From NCBI GenBank assembly GCA_902762375.1, contig CACWNY010000005.1, positions 1-63,739 of the forward strand: a stretch of 63,739 bases of DNA. The letters are read 5' to 3'. Position 1 is the stretch's first letter. Every line of letters starts with the position of its first letter. The DNA is from an uncultured Ruminococcus sp. Lineage in GTDB: Bacteria > Bacillota > Clostridia > Oscillospirales > Acutalibacteraceae. The notes under the pieces are model-generated. The model searched no databases. It was given only the letters and a program-made list of their open reading frames with translations, and was not told the origin of the DNA. Below, in pieces: positions 8,110-16,730 of this stretch. The translations under genes and the position numbers were made by a program.

Positions 8110-8150
8110 GAAAATTAAAAAACTATCCGAAATGTATTCAGATAGTTTTT
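8110..8150 (-). terminator. Terminator downstream of lysS
   Basis: On the minus strand AAACTATCTGAA pairs with TTCGGATAGTTT (8148-8137 with 8131-8120), 11-12 bp with one wobble, followed by TTTTTTAATTTT. It would end the greA-lysS transcript after it crosses the MITE-1 copy. Confidence 0.7.
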
Positions 8151-8159
8151 TTTGAATAT

Positions 8160-8300
8160 GACAAAATCTGCTTACGCAGATTTTGTTTTGAATTTTGGGG
8201 AGTTTAAGGGCTTCGCCCTTTAAAATCCCACAAGGGGCTTTGCCCCTTGACCCCACCACTTTTGAAAAAGTGGACAAAACTTTTAATTGTCACAGCCCAA
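8160..8300 (+). repeat. MITE-1 repeat copy
   Basis: Contains the AAATCTGC/GCAGATTT palindrome, AAGGGC/GCCCTT, CAAGGGGC/GCCCCTTG and CCACTTTT/AAAAGTGG stems, ending TTTTAATTGTCACAGCCC. The outer terminal repeats are absent. It lies between lysS and its terminator. Confidence 0.85.
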
Positions 8301-8345
8301 CCGTAGTTTATAAATAATTACGCATTACGAATTACGCATTACGAA

Positions 8346-9848
8346 TTATCCAAGCGGTTTCATGGTGGGGAAGATGATGACATCTCTGATGGAGGCACTG
8401 TCAGTGAGGAGCATAACCAATCTGTCAATACCCATACCCATACCGCCTGTAGGAGCCATACCATATTCCAATGCGGTGAGGAAATCTTCATCAATCATAT
8501 TGGCTTCTTCATCGCCTGCTTCACGAAGTTTAAGCTGATGTTCAAATCTGCCTCTCTGGTCGATAGGGTCATTAAGTTCGGTATAAGCGTTAGCCAGTTC
8601 ACGGCGGGTGACGAAGAGTTCAAATCTTTCTACAAGTTCAGAACAATCAGGTTTACGCTTTGTCAACGGAGAAACTTCAACAGGATAGTCAATGATAAAG
8701 GTAGGTTGCTGTAAGTTTTCCTCTACATAATCTTCAAAGGCAGTATTGAGAATGTTGCCCCATGTATCTGTAGATTTTACTTCTAACTTGAGTGTTTTAG
8801 CAACTTCCTTAGCCTTTTCGGTATCGCCGATAAATTCACCGAAATCTACTCCTGCATACTGTTTTACAGCGTCAATCATAGTCATTCTCTTGAACGGTAA
8901 GGAAAGGTCAACACTTTCGCCCTGATATTCAATCTGGTCAGTACCGTTTACGGCAATACACGCTTTATTGACAAGTTTTTCTGTTAACTCCATCATACCG
9001 TTATAATCCGTGTAGGCTTCATAAAGTTCGATGGTGGTAAATTCGGGGTTATGTTTGATATCCATACCTTCATTTCTGAACAGTCTGCCGATTTCATAGA
9101 CCTTTTCCATACCGCCGACAATCAGTCTTTTCAGGTAAAGTTCAGGAGCAATACGCAAATACAAATCAATATCCAGTGTATTATGATGGGTAATGAAAGG
9201 TCTTGCGGCAGCACCGCCTGCGATAGTGTTGAGTATGGGTGTTTCTACTTCGATATAGCCGACATTATCCAGTTCTTCACGGATAGTTTTGATGATTTTA
9301 CTTCTGGCAATGAAAGTGTTCTTGACTTCGGGATTGACCATCAAATCGACATAACGCTGACGGTATCTTAAATCGGTATCTTTCAGACCGTGATGTTTTT
9401 CGGGTAAGGGGAGTAAGGATTTGGAGAGTAACTTTATTGCTTTGGCGTGTACGGAAATTTCTCCCCTTCTTGTCCTGAATACAAACCCCTTGACTTCGAC
9501 AACATCACCGATATCCCATTTCGGCATCTGTACTTTGTAAGTATCTTCGCCTAAATCGTTGATACTGGCATATACCTGAATACGACCGCTACGGTCATGA
9601 ATGTCCAGAAAAGAGGCTTTACCCATTTTACGCCAGCTCATAATTCTGCCCGCAATACAAACATCTTTTTCTTCCAGTTCTTCAAAACGGTTGACGATAT
9701 CCATTGCTAAGATATCTCTGTCACTTGTCGTGATTTTGTAAGGGTCATTACCGCTGTCCTGTAATGCCTTGAGTTTATCACGGCGTATCTGTAAAAGTTC
9801 GCTTAAATTCTGTTCAGTTTCCTGTATTTCTGTATTCTTTTCACTCAT
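8346..9848 (-). CDS. lysS: Lysyl-tRNA synthetase, class II
   Basis: Charges tRNA-Lys in the cytoplasm. The 500-residue product has an N-terminal OB-fold anticodon-binding domain ([19 protein letters not shown]), then the class II catalytic core: motif 1 around EVETPIL, motif 2 [15 protein letters not shown], motif 3 [15 protein letters not shown]. It starts six bases after the greA stop, and its GAGGTG ribosome binding site overlaps the last greA codons, indicating translational coupling. Confidence 0.97.
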   Translation of the reverse strand: MSEKNTEIQETEQNLSELLQIRRDKLKALQDSGNDPYKITTSDRDILAMDIVNRFEELEEKDVCIAGRIMSWRKMGKASFLDIHDRSGRIQVYASINDLGEDTYKVQMPKWDIGDVVEVKGFVFRTRRGEISVHAKAIKLLSKSLLPLPEKHHGLKDTDLRYRQRYVDLMVNPEVKNTFIARSKIIKTIREELDNVGYIEVETPILNTIAGGAAARPFITHHNTLDIDLYLRIAPELYLKRLIVGGMEKVYEIGRLFRNEGMDIKHNPEFTTIELYEAYTDYNGMMELTEKLVNKACIAVNGTDQIEYQGESVDLSLPFKRMTMIDAVKQYAGVDFGEFIGDTEKAKEVAKTLKLEVKSTDTWGNILNTAFEDYVEENLQQPTFIIDYPVEVSPLTKRKPDCSELVERFELFVTRRELANAYTELNDPIDQRGRFEHQLKLREAGDEEANMIDEDFLTALEYGMAPTGGMGMGIDRLVMLLTDSASIRDVIIFPTMKPLG

Positions 9849-9854
9849 GGTTGT

Positions 9855-10337
9855 TTACACCTCTTCTATCTTGCTTACATCAATGATTTTGTACTTGACA
9901 ACTTTTCCTGACGGTGTTTCTACATGAACGATATCTCCAGGTTCTTTGTCTATCAGTGCTTTTCCGACAGGAGATTCGTCTGAAAGTTTACCGTGTAAAG
10001 GGTCTGCTTCATTGGAACCAACGATTTCATATTCATAATCGGTGTTGGTGTTCAGATTGGTTACGGTTACTTTTGCTCCGATACGGACTTTTCCTGTATC
10101 AATATCTTCTATGATGACGGCATTTTTAAGGATATGTTCAATTTCAAGGATTCTGTTTTCTACTTTTGCCTGGTCATTTTTGGCTTCGTCATATTCCGCA
10201 TTTTCCGAAAGGTCACCGTAGGAACGGGCAATTTCAATTTTTTCCGCAATTTCATCTCGTTTGGTTGTTTTCAGAAAGTCAAGTTCTTTTTCAAAGGTTT
10301 CTTTTCCTTTTTGGGTAAGTTTATATTCTTTTATCAT
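9855..10337 (-). CDS. greA: Transcription elongation factor GreA
   Basis: Rescues backtracked RNA polymerase by stimulating transcript cleavage in the secondary channel. The 160-residue product has an N-terminal coiled coil with the tip acidic pair in GDLSENAEYDEAK and a C-terminal FKBP-like domain (GDIVHVETPSGKVVKYKI). I chose the internal ATG at 10337, which matches the usual MxKxYxLTxxG start and length; an upstream in-frame ATG lacks a Shine-Dalgarno. First gene of greA-lysS. Confidence 0.95.
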   Translation of the reverse strand: MIKEYKLTQKGKETFEKELDFLKTTKRDEIAEKIEIARSYGDLSENAEYDEAKNDQAKVENRILEIEHILKNAVIIEDIDTGKVRIGAKVTVTNLNTNTDYEYEIVGSNEADPLHGKLSDESPVGKALIDKEPGDIVHVETPSGKVVKYKIIDVSKIEEV

Positions 10338-10400
10338 GGTTATACATCGCCCTTTCTCATTTTTTACCATGTGTGGAATGGTATTGCGTACACAAAATTT

Positions 10401-10429
10401 ATTGTATCATTCCATGATAGTTATGTCAA
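10401..10429 (-). promoter_or_regulatory. Promoter of greA-lysS
   Basis: Minus-strand TTGACA (10429-10424), 17 bp, TACAAT (10406-10401). It is back to back with the ychF promoter. Confidence 0.8.
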
Positions 10430-10450
10430 GAAAGTTTTTGTGTAAAATTG

Positions 10451-10479
10451 TTGCGGGAAGCCGATATCTCTGTTATAAT
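10451..10479 (+). promoter_or_regulatory. Promoter of ychF
   Basis: TTGCGG (10451-10456), 17 bp, TATAAT (10474-10479), about 40 bp before the ychF start. Confidence 0.7.
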
Positions 10480-10518
10480 AGTCTGACAAGAATTTTTTAG
10501 AGAGGAAATGAACACGAT

Positions 10519-11613
10519 ATGAAACTCGGAATGGTAGGTTTACCGAATGTCGGAAAAAGTACTTTATTCAATGCTCTGACCAATGCAGGAGCTCAGTCAG
10601 CCAATTATCCGTTCTGTACCATAGAACCGAATGTAGGAGTAGTAGCCGTCCCAGATAAAAGACTTGATGTCCTTGCTGAAATGTATCAGCCAGACAAGTT
10701 TACTCCGGCTACCATAGAATTTGTGGATATTGCAGGACTTGTCAAAGGTGCGTCCAAAGGGGAAGGACTGGGTAACAAGTTTTTATCGGATATCCGTGAG
10801 GTAGATGCGATTGTCCATGTGGTGAGATGTTTCGATAACGACGATATTATCCATGTTGACGGCAGTGTCAATCCGTCCAGAGATATCGAAACTATTAATC
10901 TTGAACTGGTATTGTCGGATATTGAAATCATCGAAAGACGCATTGACAAGACTAAAAAAATGATGAAAGCGGATAAAAAATACGCTGTGCAACTGGAATT
11001 TTTTGAGAAAGTCAAAGGGGTATTGGAAGAAGGAAAATCCGCAAGAAGTGTGGATTGTACAGATGAAGAAAAAGAATGGTTGAGTACAGTCGCTTTATTG
11101 ACCAACAAACCTATCATTTATGTAGCCAATGTCAGCGACAGTGATTTTGCAGATGGTATTGAAGAGAATGCCTATTATCAGCAGGTCAAAGCAGTAGCAG
11201 AAAGTGAACATTCAGCGGTATTGCCCATCTGTGCGGAATTTGAAGAACAACTTCTGGGCATGGAAAAAGAAGAACGCACGATGTTTTTAAATGATGTCGG
11301 GTTGGAACAGTCGGGACTTGACCGTCTGATTAATGCCTGTTATGATTTACTCGGATTGATTTCCTATCTGACCGCTGGCAAACCTGAAGTAAGAGCTTGG
11401 ACAATTAAAAAAGGCACGAAAGCACCTCAGGCAGCAGGAAAAATTCATTCCGATTTTGAGAGAGGCTTTATTCGTGCGGAAGTTATCGCTTTTGATGACC
11501 TTATGCAGTGTAAGACGATGGCTGTCGCTAAGGAAAAAGGTCTGGTCAGAAGTGAGGGTAAAGAATATGTCATGCAAGATGGAGATATTGTACTCTTCCG
11601 TTTTAATGTGTAA
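10519..11613 (+). CDS. ychF: Ribosome-associated ATPase YchF/OLA1
   Basis: Obg-like P-loop protein that prefers ATP and associates with ribosomes; roles in translation and stress are reported in other bacteria. The 364 residues include the P-loop GLPNVGKSTLFNAL (7-20), the switch/G3 segment FVDIAGLVKGASKGEGLGN, and a C-terminal TGS domain (RAWTIKKGTKAPQAAGKIHSDFERGFIRAE, shown here only to mark the TGS region). The noncanonical G4 region NVSDSDF fits YchF rather than Obg. Monocistronic, with its own promoter. Confidence 0.96.
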   Translation: MKLGMVGLPNVGKSTLFNALTNAGAQSANYPFCTIEPNVGVVAVPDKRLDVLAEMYQPDKFTPATIEFVDIAGLVKGASKGEGLGNKFLSDIREVDAIVHVVRCFDNDDIIHVDGSVNPSRDIETINLELVLSDIEIIERRIDKTKKMMKADKKYAVQLEFFEKVKGVLEEGKSARSVDCTDEEKEWLSTVALLTNKPIIYVANVSDSDFADGIEENAYYQQVKAVAESEHSAVLPICAEFEEQLLGMEKEERTMFLNDVGLEQSGLDRLINACYDLLGLISYLTAGKPEVRAWTIKKGTKAPQAAGKIHSDFERGFIRAEVIAFDDLMQCKTMAVAKEKGLVRSEGKEYVMQDGDIVLFRFNV

Positions 11614-11644
11614 ATTATACTCCGTTCGGAATGTTATCTCAAGG

Positions 11645-11747
11645 TATAGCTATGACAACTAAAAGTTTTGTCCACTTTTTCAAAAGTGGTGGGGTCAAGG
11701 GGCAAAGCCCCTTGTGGGATTTTTAAGGGCAAAGCCCTTAAATGTCG
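11645..11747 (-). repeat. MITE-1 repeat copy, truncated
   Basis: Reverse-oriented copy beginning GCTATGACAACTAAAAG, with CCACTTTT/AAAAGTGG, CAAGGGGC/GCCCCTTG and AAGGGC/GCCCTT stems. It lies between convergent ychF and a membrane-protein gene. Confidence 0.8.
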
Positions 11748-11848
11748 AAATGTCCAAAACCGAATAACAAATACTTCTTTTATCAGTCGTTCGGTTTGGA
11801 CATTGACTATTGAAACAGGCATTTCAGAAACAAGGTATTCATTTGACT

Positions 11849-12505
11849 TTACTTATTATTACCACGATTTAAAGTAAACAGTGTAAATATAAAGGCGTCT
11901 GCAATTATCGGTATAAAAATAGTGGCAAATCCTAATGTGGTACTAGCCAACTCTAATCCTGTGATACCGATTGACCTACCATCAAATGCTCCAGCACAAA
12001 ATGCGGAAATGACAACGTAGGCTATTTGTAACACACCGTTAAGACATAAATTTATTACAGGAGCTTTTATGAAGATGTTAATAATGATACCTATGATAAC
12101 TGCAATTAAAGGAATAGCTCCAACTATATTCATAACAGAGCCAGCGTCTGTTGATGAAAATACTTGAGCAAGGCGATTGCCCATAGGGATTTGCAATCCA
12201 CCTATATCAAGTGTTTTTTCATCAAGTCCAAATCCCATAAAATTAAACACATTAAGTTTAACCATCGGAATCTCCTTTAATGTAATCATCGAAATCTCCT
12301 CTATTCCCGTTAATGTAATTTTCATTACAGGTAAAAGTAATAGTAATCCTTCCAGAACATAAACGCAAATACTGACAATATTTACACCACTATAACCCCC
12401 TAAACTATGACCTTGTTTAATAGCATAGATGGGATTGATAATAAATGCAACTATTCCAACAATAATCATTGACAAAATTGGTATAATCATACTTTGTATA
12501 TTCAT
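11849..12505 (-). CDS. Hypothetical multi-pass membrane protein
   Basis: 218 residues with about five hydrophobic segments (near 5-26, 45-65, 125-148, 152-175 and 188-212) and a polar central stretch containing GLQIPMGNRLAQVFSSTDAG. I recognise no family. A GAGGGTG site precedes the ATG. It is last in a minus-strand run after another membrane protein, an SPFH protein and a zinc-ribbon membrane protein, so a shared membrane role is plausible. The 127-bp gap to its neighbour holds a fragment of repeat element-2. Confidence 0.75.
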   Translation of the reverse strand: MNIQSMIIPILSMIIVGIVAFIINPIYAIKQGHSLGGYSGVNIVSICVYVLEGLLLLLPVMKITLTGIEEISMITLKEIPMVKLNVFNFMGFGLDEKTLDIGGLQIPMGNRLAQVFSSTDAGSVMNIVGAIPLIAVIIGIIINIFIKAPVINLCLNGVLQIAYVVISAFCAGAFDGRSIGITGLELASTTLGFATIFIPIIADAFIFTLFTLNRGNNK

Positions 12506-12556
12506 ATAAACACCCTCTTTAAAAATATTTACTGGATAAATGTACCTGTACCAGTT

Positions 12557-12595
12557 TTAGAAAGATTCCTCACTGCGTTCGGAATGACAAGGCTT
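12557..12595. repeat. Fragment of repeat element-2
   Basis: Contains GATTCCTCACTGCGTTCGGAATGACA, given here as one unit because it matches the right half of the element at 34 kb apart from single-base changes (key parts GATTCCTCACT and GTTCGGAATGACA). Lies between two membrane-protein genes. Confidence 0.6.
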
Positions 12596-12632
12596 TTTTG
12601 TAATTTTTCAAATTTGTCCATTTTACAGTAGT

Positions 12633-13313
12633 TTATCCTACTAATTTCAGTTTTCTGTTGCGTTCGTTGGCAAGGGTATGGATTGCCTCAACATACATCG
12701 AAATCAATTCTTTGTCATTTCGTCTTACAGCTCCGTCAAGCAAATTAATTTTGTCCATTACCTGTCTTTCCAAATCCTTTACGCTTTCGTGCGACTTCAC
12801 AGGGCTTGTATTGATTAAGTCATATACTTCCTCAATTTTTTTATACAACTGTTTATCGTTCTCTTGAGATAATATCGCACTTAACAGTGAGGAACTTTCT
12901 TTAACATAGACAAGTTCTTCTTTATGTTTTTTTACTGCTTCGCTTGTGGTCAAATCCGCAATAAGATTAATACATAAAACAATCACAAATATACTGGTGA
13001 GTATAAGTTGACTGAACAGTGCCGGCTTATAATTTTCAGGGTCGATAATAATAAATGCCGTTCCGATAACAATCTCTAAAAAAGAATAAGCCATCGTCAA
13101 AAAATATGTACTGCGTAAATATATATCGCTGTCATCTCCCTTTTGGGCAATAATCGGACTGAGAAAGACAATAACGCAAGACATATTGATAAATGCGTAA
13201 GAAATCCACGCAGATGTGCCATGTTCTAAACCGCCTATACCATAATAAAGACTGTTGATTAAGGCAAGTTCGACAACACTGATTACTGTTTTAAGAACAT
13301 TTATTTTATTCAT
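12633..13313 (-). CDS. Hypothetical membrane protein with cytoplasmic C-terminal domain
   Basis: 226 residues. Four predicted transmembrane helices (about 7-27, 36-56, 70-92, 99-121) are followed by about 100 charged, helical residues. The tail resembles a short coiled coil. No catalytic motif is seen. It starts 19 bp after the SPFH gene with an AAGGTGA site, so the two are very likely co-transcribed. By position it could play the part of YdjH in the B. subtilis YdjGHI set, but I cannot show homology. Confidence 0.78.
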   Translation of the reverse strand: MNKINVLKTVISVVELALINSLYYGIGGLEHGTSAWISYAFINMSCVIVFLSPIIAQKGDDSDIYLRSTYFLTMAYSFLEIVIGTAFIIIDPENYKPALFSQLILTSIFVIVLCINLIADLTTSEAVKKHKEELVYVKESSSLLSAILSQENDKQLYKKIEEVYDLINTSPVKSHESVKDLERQVMDKINLLDGAVRRNDKELISMYVEAIHTLANERNRKLKLVG

Positions 13314-13332
13314 ACATACTTCACCTTGTGGC

Positions 13333-14409
13333 TTACATTCTTCCGACTATCTCATTCATTTTGGAATTATACAGTTCCTGAGTGATAAGTCCTTTATCCA
13401 ACATTTTTTTCAGTTTTTCCAAAGCGACATATGGGTCTTCGGTGGAAGGTTGATTTTGCGTTTGGGCTGTCGGCTGAGCTAAATTATTGAAAGATTGTCC
13501 GATACCTATACCCATTCCCATACCTACACCTGCACCTGCCATTGCACCGCCTGCACCTTTGTTTGAAGAAATATTATGTAAGATTTCGGTTTGCTGTTGT
13601 CTTCCCCAATTATCTCCCAGAATACCAAATACTGCTGCATCTGTATGTGCTGTTTCGATTTTTCCTATGTTCTGTATCTTAATTTCATCATATTTTCTGC
13701 GTATACTGTCATCAAGAATTGTCATAGAGGCAATGGAGAATTTAATCAGTTTAAGTCCGTATTCGTTAAAAACTTCTTCTATCGAAGGGGAGATTTTTTC
13801 AGAGATTTCGTCCAGTTCTGCTTCTATACCAAGTAACTCATGAGGGGTATCGTTCATATATTTTGTAATTTTAGAGCGTATTTTACCCTGAAATTCATTG
13901 GCAAAATAATTATTTATCAGTTCTTGCTGACCAACAAACTTATAGCCGTTTCCCACAAGTTTTGTCAGAAATTTGGACGGATTGGTTATCTGAATTTTGT
14001 AAGCACCTCTTGCTCCTACCTTTGTCGAAATACCCAGAAGTTTATCACGAACTTGCATAGGCGAAGAAGTTCCCCATGTAAGTTCCATACTATGGGTTGT
14101 TCTTACAAAATATACAACACAGTTAAAAGAAGATACCCCACCCGAAAACATATTTCTAAGTCTGCTAATGAAAGGATAGTTTTCGGTAGAAAGTTTATAT
14201 TTTCCATTTTCGAATACCTGTTCTACCACTCCGTCTTTGATAAAAATTGCCTGTTCGCCCGGCATAACAATGAGTGTTGAATTGGTATTAAAGTCTTCTT
14301 CCGGCTGACGCCATATGAGAACAGATGCAGGTCCGCTGTTTTTGATGACATCGGTAAAATGTTTTTTTCCGCCGACATATGCGGTTTCATTCTGATTTTT
14401 AAACAACAT
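13333..14409 (-). CDS. SPFH-domain protein (YdjI-like) with C-terminal SHOCT
   Basis: 358 residues. Residues about 40-260 form an SPFH/band-7-like domain of the 'virion core' (YdjI) type: VMPGEQAIFIKDG, the YFVRTTHSMELTWGTSSP segment, RGAYKIQITNPSKF. A Gly/Met-rich low-complexity stretch (about 285-310) leads to a SHOCT-like tail (YVALEKLKKMLDKGLIT). In B. subtilis YdjI works with YdjG and YdjH and recruits PspA during membrane stress. The neighbours here (zinc-ribbon membrane protein, small membrane proteins) fit that theme, but no pspA is present. Confidence 0.88.
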   Translation of the reverse strand: MLFKNQNETAYVGGKKHFTDVIKNSGPASVLIWRQPEEDFNTNSTLIVMPGEQAIFIKDGVVEQVFENGKYKLSTENYPFISRLRNMFSGGVSSFNCVVYFVRTTHSMELTWGTSSPMQVRDKLLGISTKVGARGAYKIQITNPSKFLTKLVGNGYKFVGQQELINNYFANEFQGKIRSKITKYMNDTPHELLGIEAELDEISEKISPSIEEVFNEYGLKLIKFSIASMTILDDSIRRKYDEIKIQNIGKIETAHTDAAVFGILGDNWGRQQQTEILHNISSNKGAGGAMAGAGVGMGMGIGIGQSFNNLAQPTAQTQNQPSTEDPYVALEKLKKMLDKGLITQELYNSKMNEIVGRM

Positions 14410-14494
14410 GTTCTTTTTTCCCTTTCCGTATTATACAATTTTTCATCATAATGAACGACATTAATTTTTGTGTTTGTTATTTTGAATGCAGTGA

Positions 14495-14514
14495 AGAACC
14501 TTTTAAAAGGTTCT
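14495..14514. other. 20-bp perfect palindrome in the gap before the SPFH gene
   Basis: AGAACCTTTTAAAAGGTTCT reads the same on both strands and lies between the zinc-ribbon gene and the SPFH gene. The surrounding bases loosely resemble element-2. It could be a decayed repeat or a weak processing or termination hairpin. Confidence 0.5.
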
Positions 14515-14561
14515 CCACCGTATTTCTCAGAATGTTATGCTGAGATTTTGAAAATTCTTCA

Positions 14562-15731
14562 TTAATAAGGAGAGTAAATACCAAGCAAAGGCTTATTAGC
14601 TGAAGTAAACTGTCGTTTTGCATCATCGGCTTGTTGTTTAAATTCGGCAATCTGCCGTTCCACTTCTTGTATAGCAGCCTTATTTTCGTTGCTTTTCTTT
14701 ACACCTAAAACAATAAGACCTATGCCACCTGCTGCAAGAACCCAGAACCACTTTGTAAATAACAAACCAAGTATAATACCAGCAATAAGCAGTATGATAC
14801 CCCATTTTGTTGCACCAGTTTCAAATCTTTTGAGTGCTTTTAACTGCTCACTTTTTTCTGTGAAAAATGCCGTGCGTTGTGCATCAAGAGGTCGGCTTTC
14901 ATAATAACTACTCTTTCCATCAGCAGTAATATATAATGAATATTCCTGATTGTTATAACGGTACACAATGTGATAGATACCTAAAAATACACGGATTATC
15001 TCATCTTTATGTATATTAGGACTGCCTATTGAAAGATTACGGTACATTCTTTTGGATAATGCAGATTTAACGGATAATGCGATTTCTTCTTTAACATAAG
15101 GTTCAACATATTGAGCAAAAGCTGCATTTTTAGGAATATTGTACGAGTAAGTATTTACATCAAACGGAAATTCCAGTTCTTCAATATCAACCAGTCTGTT
15201 CGGGTCTAAGTTCTTATACAAATGGTCTACAATATTGCTGTAGTCACGACAGCCGGGAGCTATACTTGTTGTGGATAAGGAAGTATTATTTCCCATTTGA
15301 GTCCATTCTACATATTGTTCTCTTTCCGTTCTTATGGTATCACCTACGACGACCTGATTTTTATGTTCTCTCTCGTTGCCAGCCTCATAATTGTACGAAC
15401 ACATTGCATTGCAGTAAAATAAATATGCAGGAACACAAATATGTTCTTCTTTTATTACTTCCGTATTGGTAAGTACATCCAGTGGCATATCATATGTAGC
15501 GGTAAGTACATCAACAATCTTTTGGTGCAATGTTCCTGTTCCTGCACTCAAAGGTATTCCGCTGTTGATATTATCTTTCTCCTGGATTTCCGCATTCTTG
15601 ACAAGTCCCTCAATAACACATTCTGTTTTGCATGACGGACAAGTTACATGACCTCTTGAATTTTTCGGAATTGTAAGGGGTGTTCCACAATTATTACAAT
15701 GAAAATCCCTTACCTGCATTTCTGTTGACAT
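14562..15731 (-). CDS. Zinc-ribbon membrane protein (YdjG-like)
   Basis: 389 residues. The N-terminus has a TFIIB-like zinc ribbon with two CxxC pairs (CNNC and CPSC, about residues 12-35). A long soluble region (about 60-300) follows, then two adjacent hydrophobic segments (about 307-345) and a charged coiled-coil tail. This order fits the YdjG-type partner of YdjI SPFH proteins. A GGAGGGTG site and a good promoter precede it, making it the first gene of the four-gene membrane cluster. Confidence 0.82.
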   Translation of the reverse strand: MSTEMQVRDFHCNNCGTPLTIPKNSRGHVTCPSCKTECVIEGLVKNAEIQEKDNINSGIPLSAGTGTLHQKIVDVLTATYDMPLDVLTNTEVIKEEHICVPAYLFYCNAMCSYNYEAGNEREHKNQVVVGDTIRTEREQYVEWTQMGNNTSLSTTSIAPGCRDYSNIVDHLYKNLDPNRLVDIEELEFPFDVNTYSYNIPKNAAFAQYVEPYVKEEIALSVKSALSKRMYRNLSIGSPNIHKDEIIRVFLGIYHIVYRYNNQEYSLYITADGKSSYYESRPLDAQRTAFFTEKSEQLKALKRFETGATKWGIILLIAGIILGLLFTKWFWVLAAGGIGLIVLGVKKSNENKAAIQEVERQIAEFKQQADDAKRQFTSANKPLLGIYSPY

Positions 15732-15796
15732 TTGTATGTCACCCTCCTTTTTTTTATGTACAGAAACGATTTATGAAAAGAAACTTATCGAATAAA

Positions 15797-15825
15797 ATTA
15801 TAAAAACTGTAATGATTGACTACAA
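15797..15825 (-). promoter_or_regulatory. Promoter of the zinc-ribbon/SPFH cluster
   Basis: Minus-strand TTGTAG (15825-15820), 17 bp, TATAAT (15802-15797). Looks like sigma-A; I see no sigma-W-like TGAAAC/CGTA pair. Confidence 0.65.
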
Positions 15826-15832
15826 CAATCTT

Positions 15833-16053
15833 AAAAATTTCCACCTGTGCAGTTGAAAATCAAATCGTTATTGACAAAATTTGCGTACGCAAATTTTGTT
15901 TGGAATTTTGGGAGTTTAAGGGCTTTGCCCTTAAAAATCCCATCAGGGGCTTTGCCCCTGAACCCCACCACTTTTGAAAAAGTGGACAAAACTTTTAATT
16001 GTCATAGCTATACGATGAGAATATCATTCCAACCGCACAGGTGGAAAAATTTC
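15833..16053 (+). repeat. MITE-1, full-length copy with terminal inverted repeats
   Basis: About 220 bp. The left end contains TTTCCACCTGTGCAGTTGAA (15838-15857); the right end (about 16027-16052) is its near-perfect reverse complement, CAACCGCACAGGTGGAAA. Inside are the AAAATTTGCG palindrome and the AAGGGC, AGGGGC and CCACTTTT stems. With the copies at 25.6 and 44.9 kb, it defines the whole unit. Confidence 0.85.
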
Positions 16054-16182
16054 TTTTTCATAAATACACACTCTGTTTGACGGTTCTTTAGGAAAAATTG
16101 ATTGATAATTTTCCCAATCCATTAGTTAATGGCATAGACATTATTTACTGTTCCGTTGCTGATACTGAAATAGTTGCCGTGT

Positions 16183-16269
16183 TTATGATGTTGTAAAATA
16201 GGCAACCGCTATGCTTGCCAGTACAACACAAGCCAAAATCAATGTAAGAACTTTTTTGCCTGCTTTCAT
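16183..16269 (-). CDS. 28-residue single-pass membrane peptide
   Basis: Reads MKAGKKVLTLILACVV..., ending AYFTTS and TAA. A basic start (KAGKK) precedes one hydrophobic helix of about 18 residues. A strong AGGAGAGGA ribosome binding site sits 2-10 bp upstream, and a TTGTAA-18-TATAAT promoter lies about 110 bp upstream. The Cys in ILAC could be a weak lipobox. No family recognised. The good translation signals make it more credible than a chance ORF. Confidence 0.65.
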   Translation of the reverse strand: MKAGKKVLTLILACVVLASIAVAYFTTS

Positions 16270-16318
16270 TAAAAATCCTCTCCTCTCGTAAAAATGTAAG
16301 TTGTTATTCCATCTGACT

Positions 16319-16352
16319 TTGGCATAATGACAAAATGTTATTATGTCAAAAC
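16319..16352 (-). promoter_or_regulatory. Hairpin in the leader of the small peptide gene
   Basis: On the minus strand CATAATAAC pairs with GTCATTATG (8 of 9 bases) around an ATTTT loop, in the leader between the promoter and the peptide gene. It could be an operator or an RNA control element. Confidence 0.4.
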
Positions 16353-16382
16353 AGAAATAAAAGTAATTTTGATGATGAATAC

Positions 16383-16412
16383 ATTATATCATATCATAAA
16401 CCTCTTTTACAA
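16383..16412 (-). promoter_or_regulatory. Promoter of the small peptide gene
   Basis: Minus-strand TTGTAA (16412-16407), 18 bp, TATAAT (16388-16383). Confidence 0.6.
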
Positions 16413-16594
16413 TTACCATTTTGAGGAAACGATATCCTATTTTTCGACAAAAAATGAGATATGTATGAGATATATTTTTAAAGTAGAAATTTAATTTGTG
16501 AAATATGCACTTGATTTTCAGGAGTAGGTTGTGCAAAATAAACATACTCACTGTTCTTTACCGATTTCGTTATAAAGAGAATTTTTTCTCATAA

Positions 16595-16647
16595 AATAAA
16601 AAATTACCTCCTGAAAAGCAACCAAAATACTTTTCAGGAGGTAATTT
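16595..16647 (-). terminator. Terminator downstream of mrnC
   Basis: A perfect 18-bp inverted repeat (16601-16618 with 16630-16647) with an 11-nt loop, followed on the minus strand by TTTTTTATTTTAT. It ends the obg-mrnC transcript. Between it and the small-peptide promoter (16413-16594) I see only AT-rich sequence. Confidence 0.88.
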
Positions 16648-16730
16648 GAAGTAATGTTATTGACTTAAAAATGTCATTCCTCATGTGTTTGGAGTGATAT
16701 TGTGAGGGACAACGCTTACGGGCAAAGCCC

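Noticed and set aside
13487..13843. 118-residue plus-strand ORF opposite the SPFH gene
   Set aside because: It is the antisense shadow of the Gly/Met-rich part of the SPFH gene and has no start signals.
15847..16080. 77-residue ORF between the zinc-ribbon gene and the small peptide
   Set aside because: It lies almost wholly in a full-length MITE-1 copy and has no ribosome binding site.
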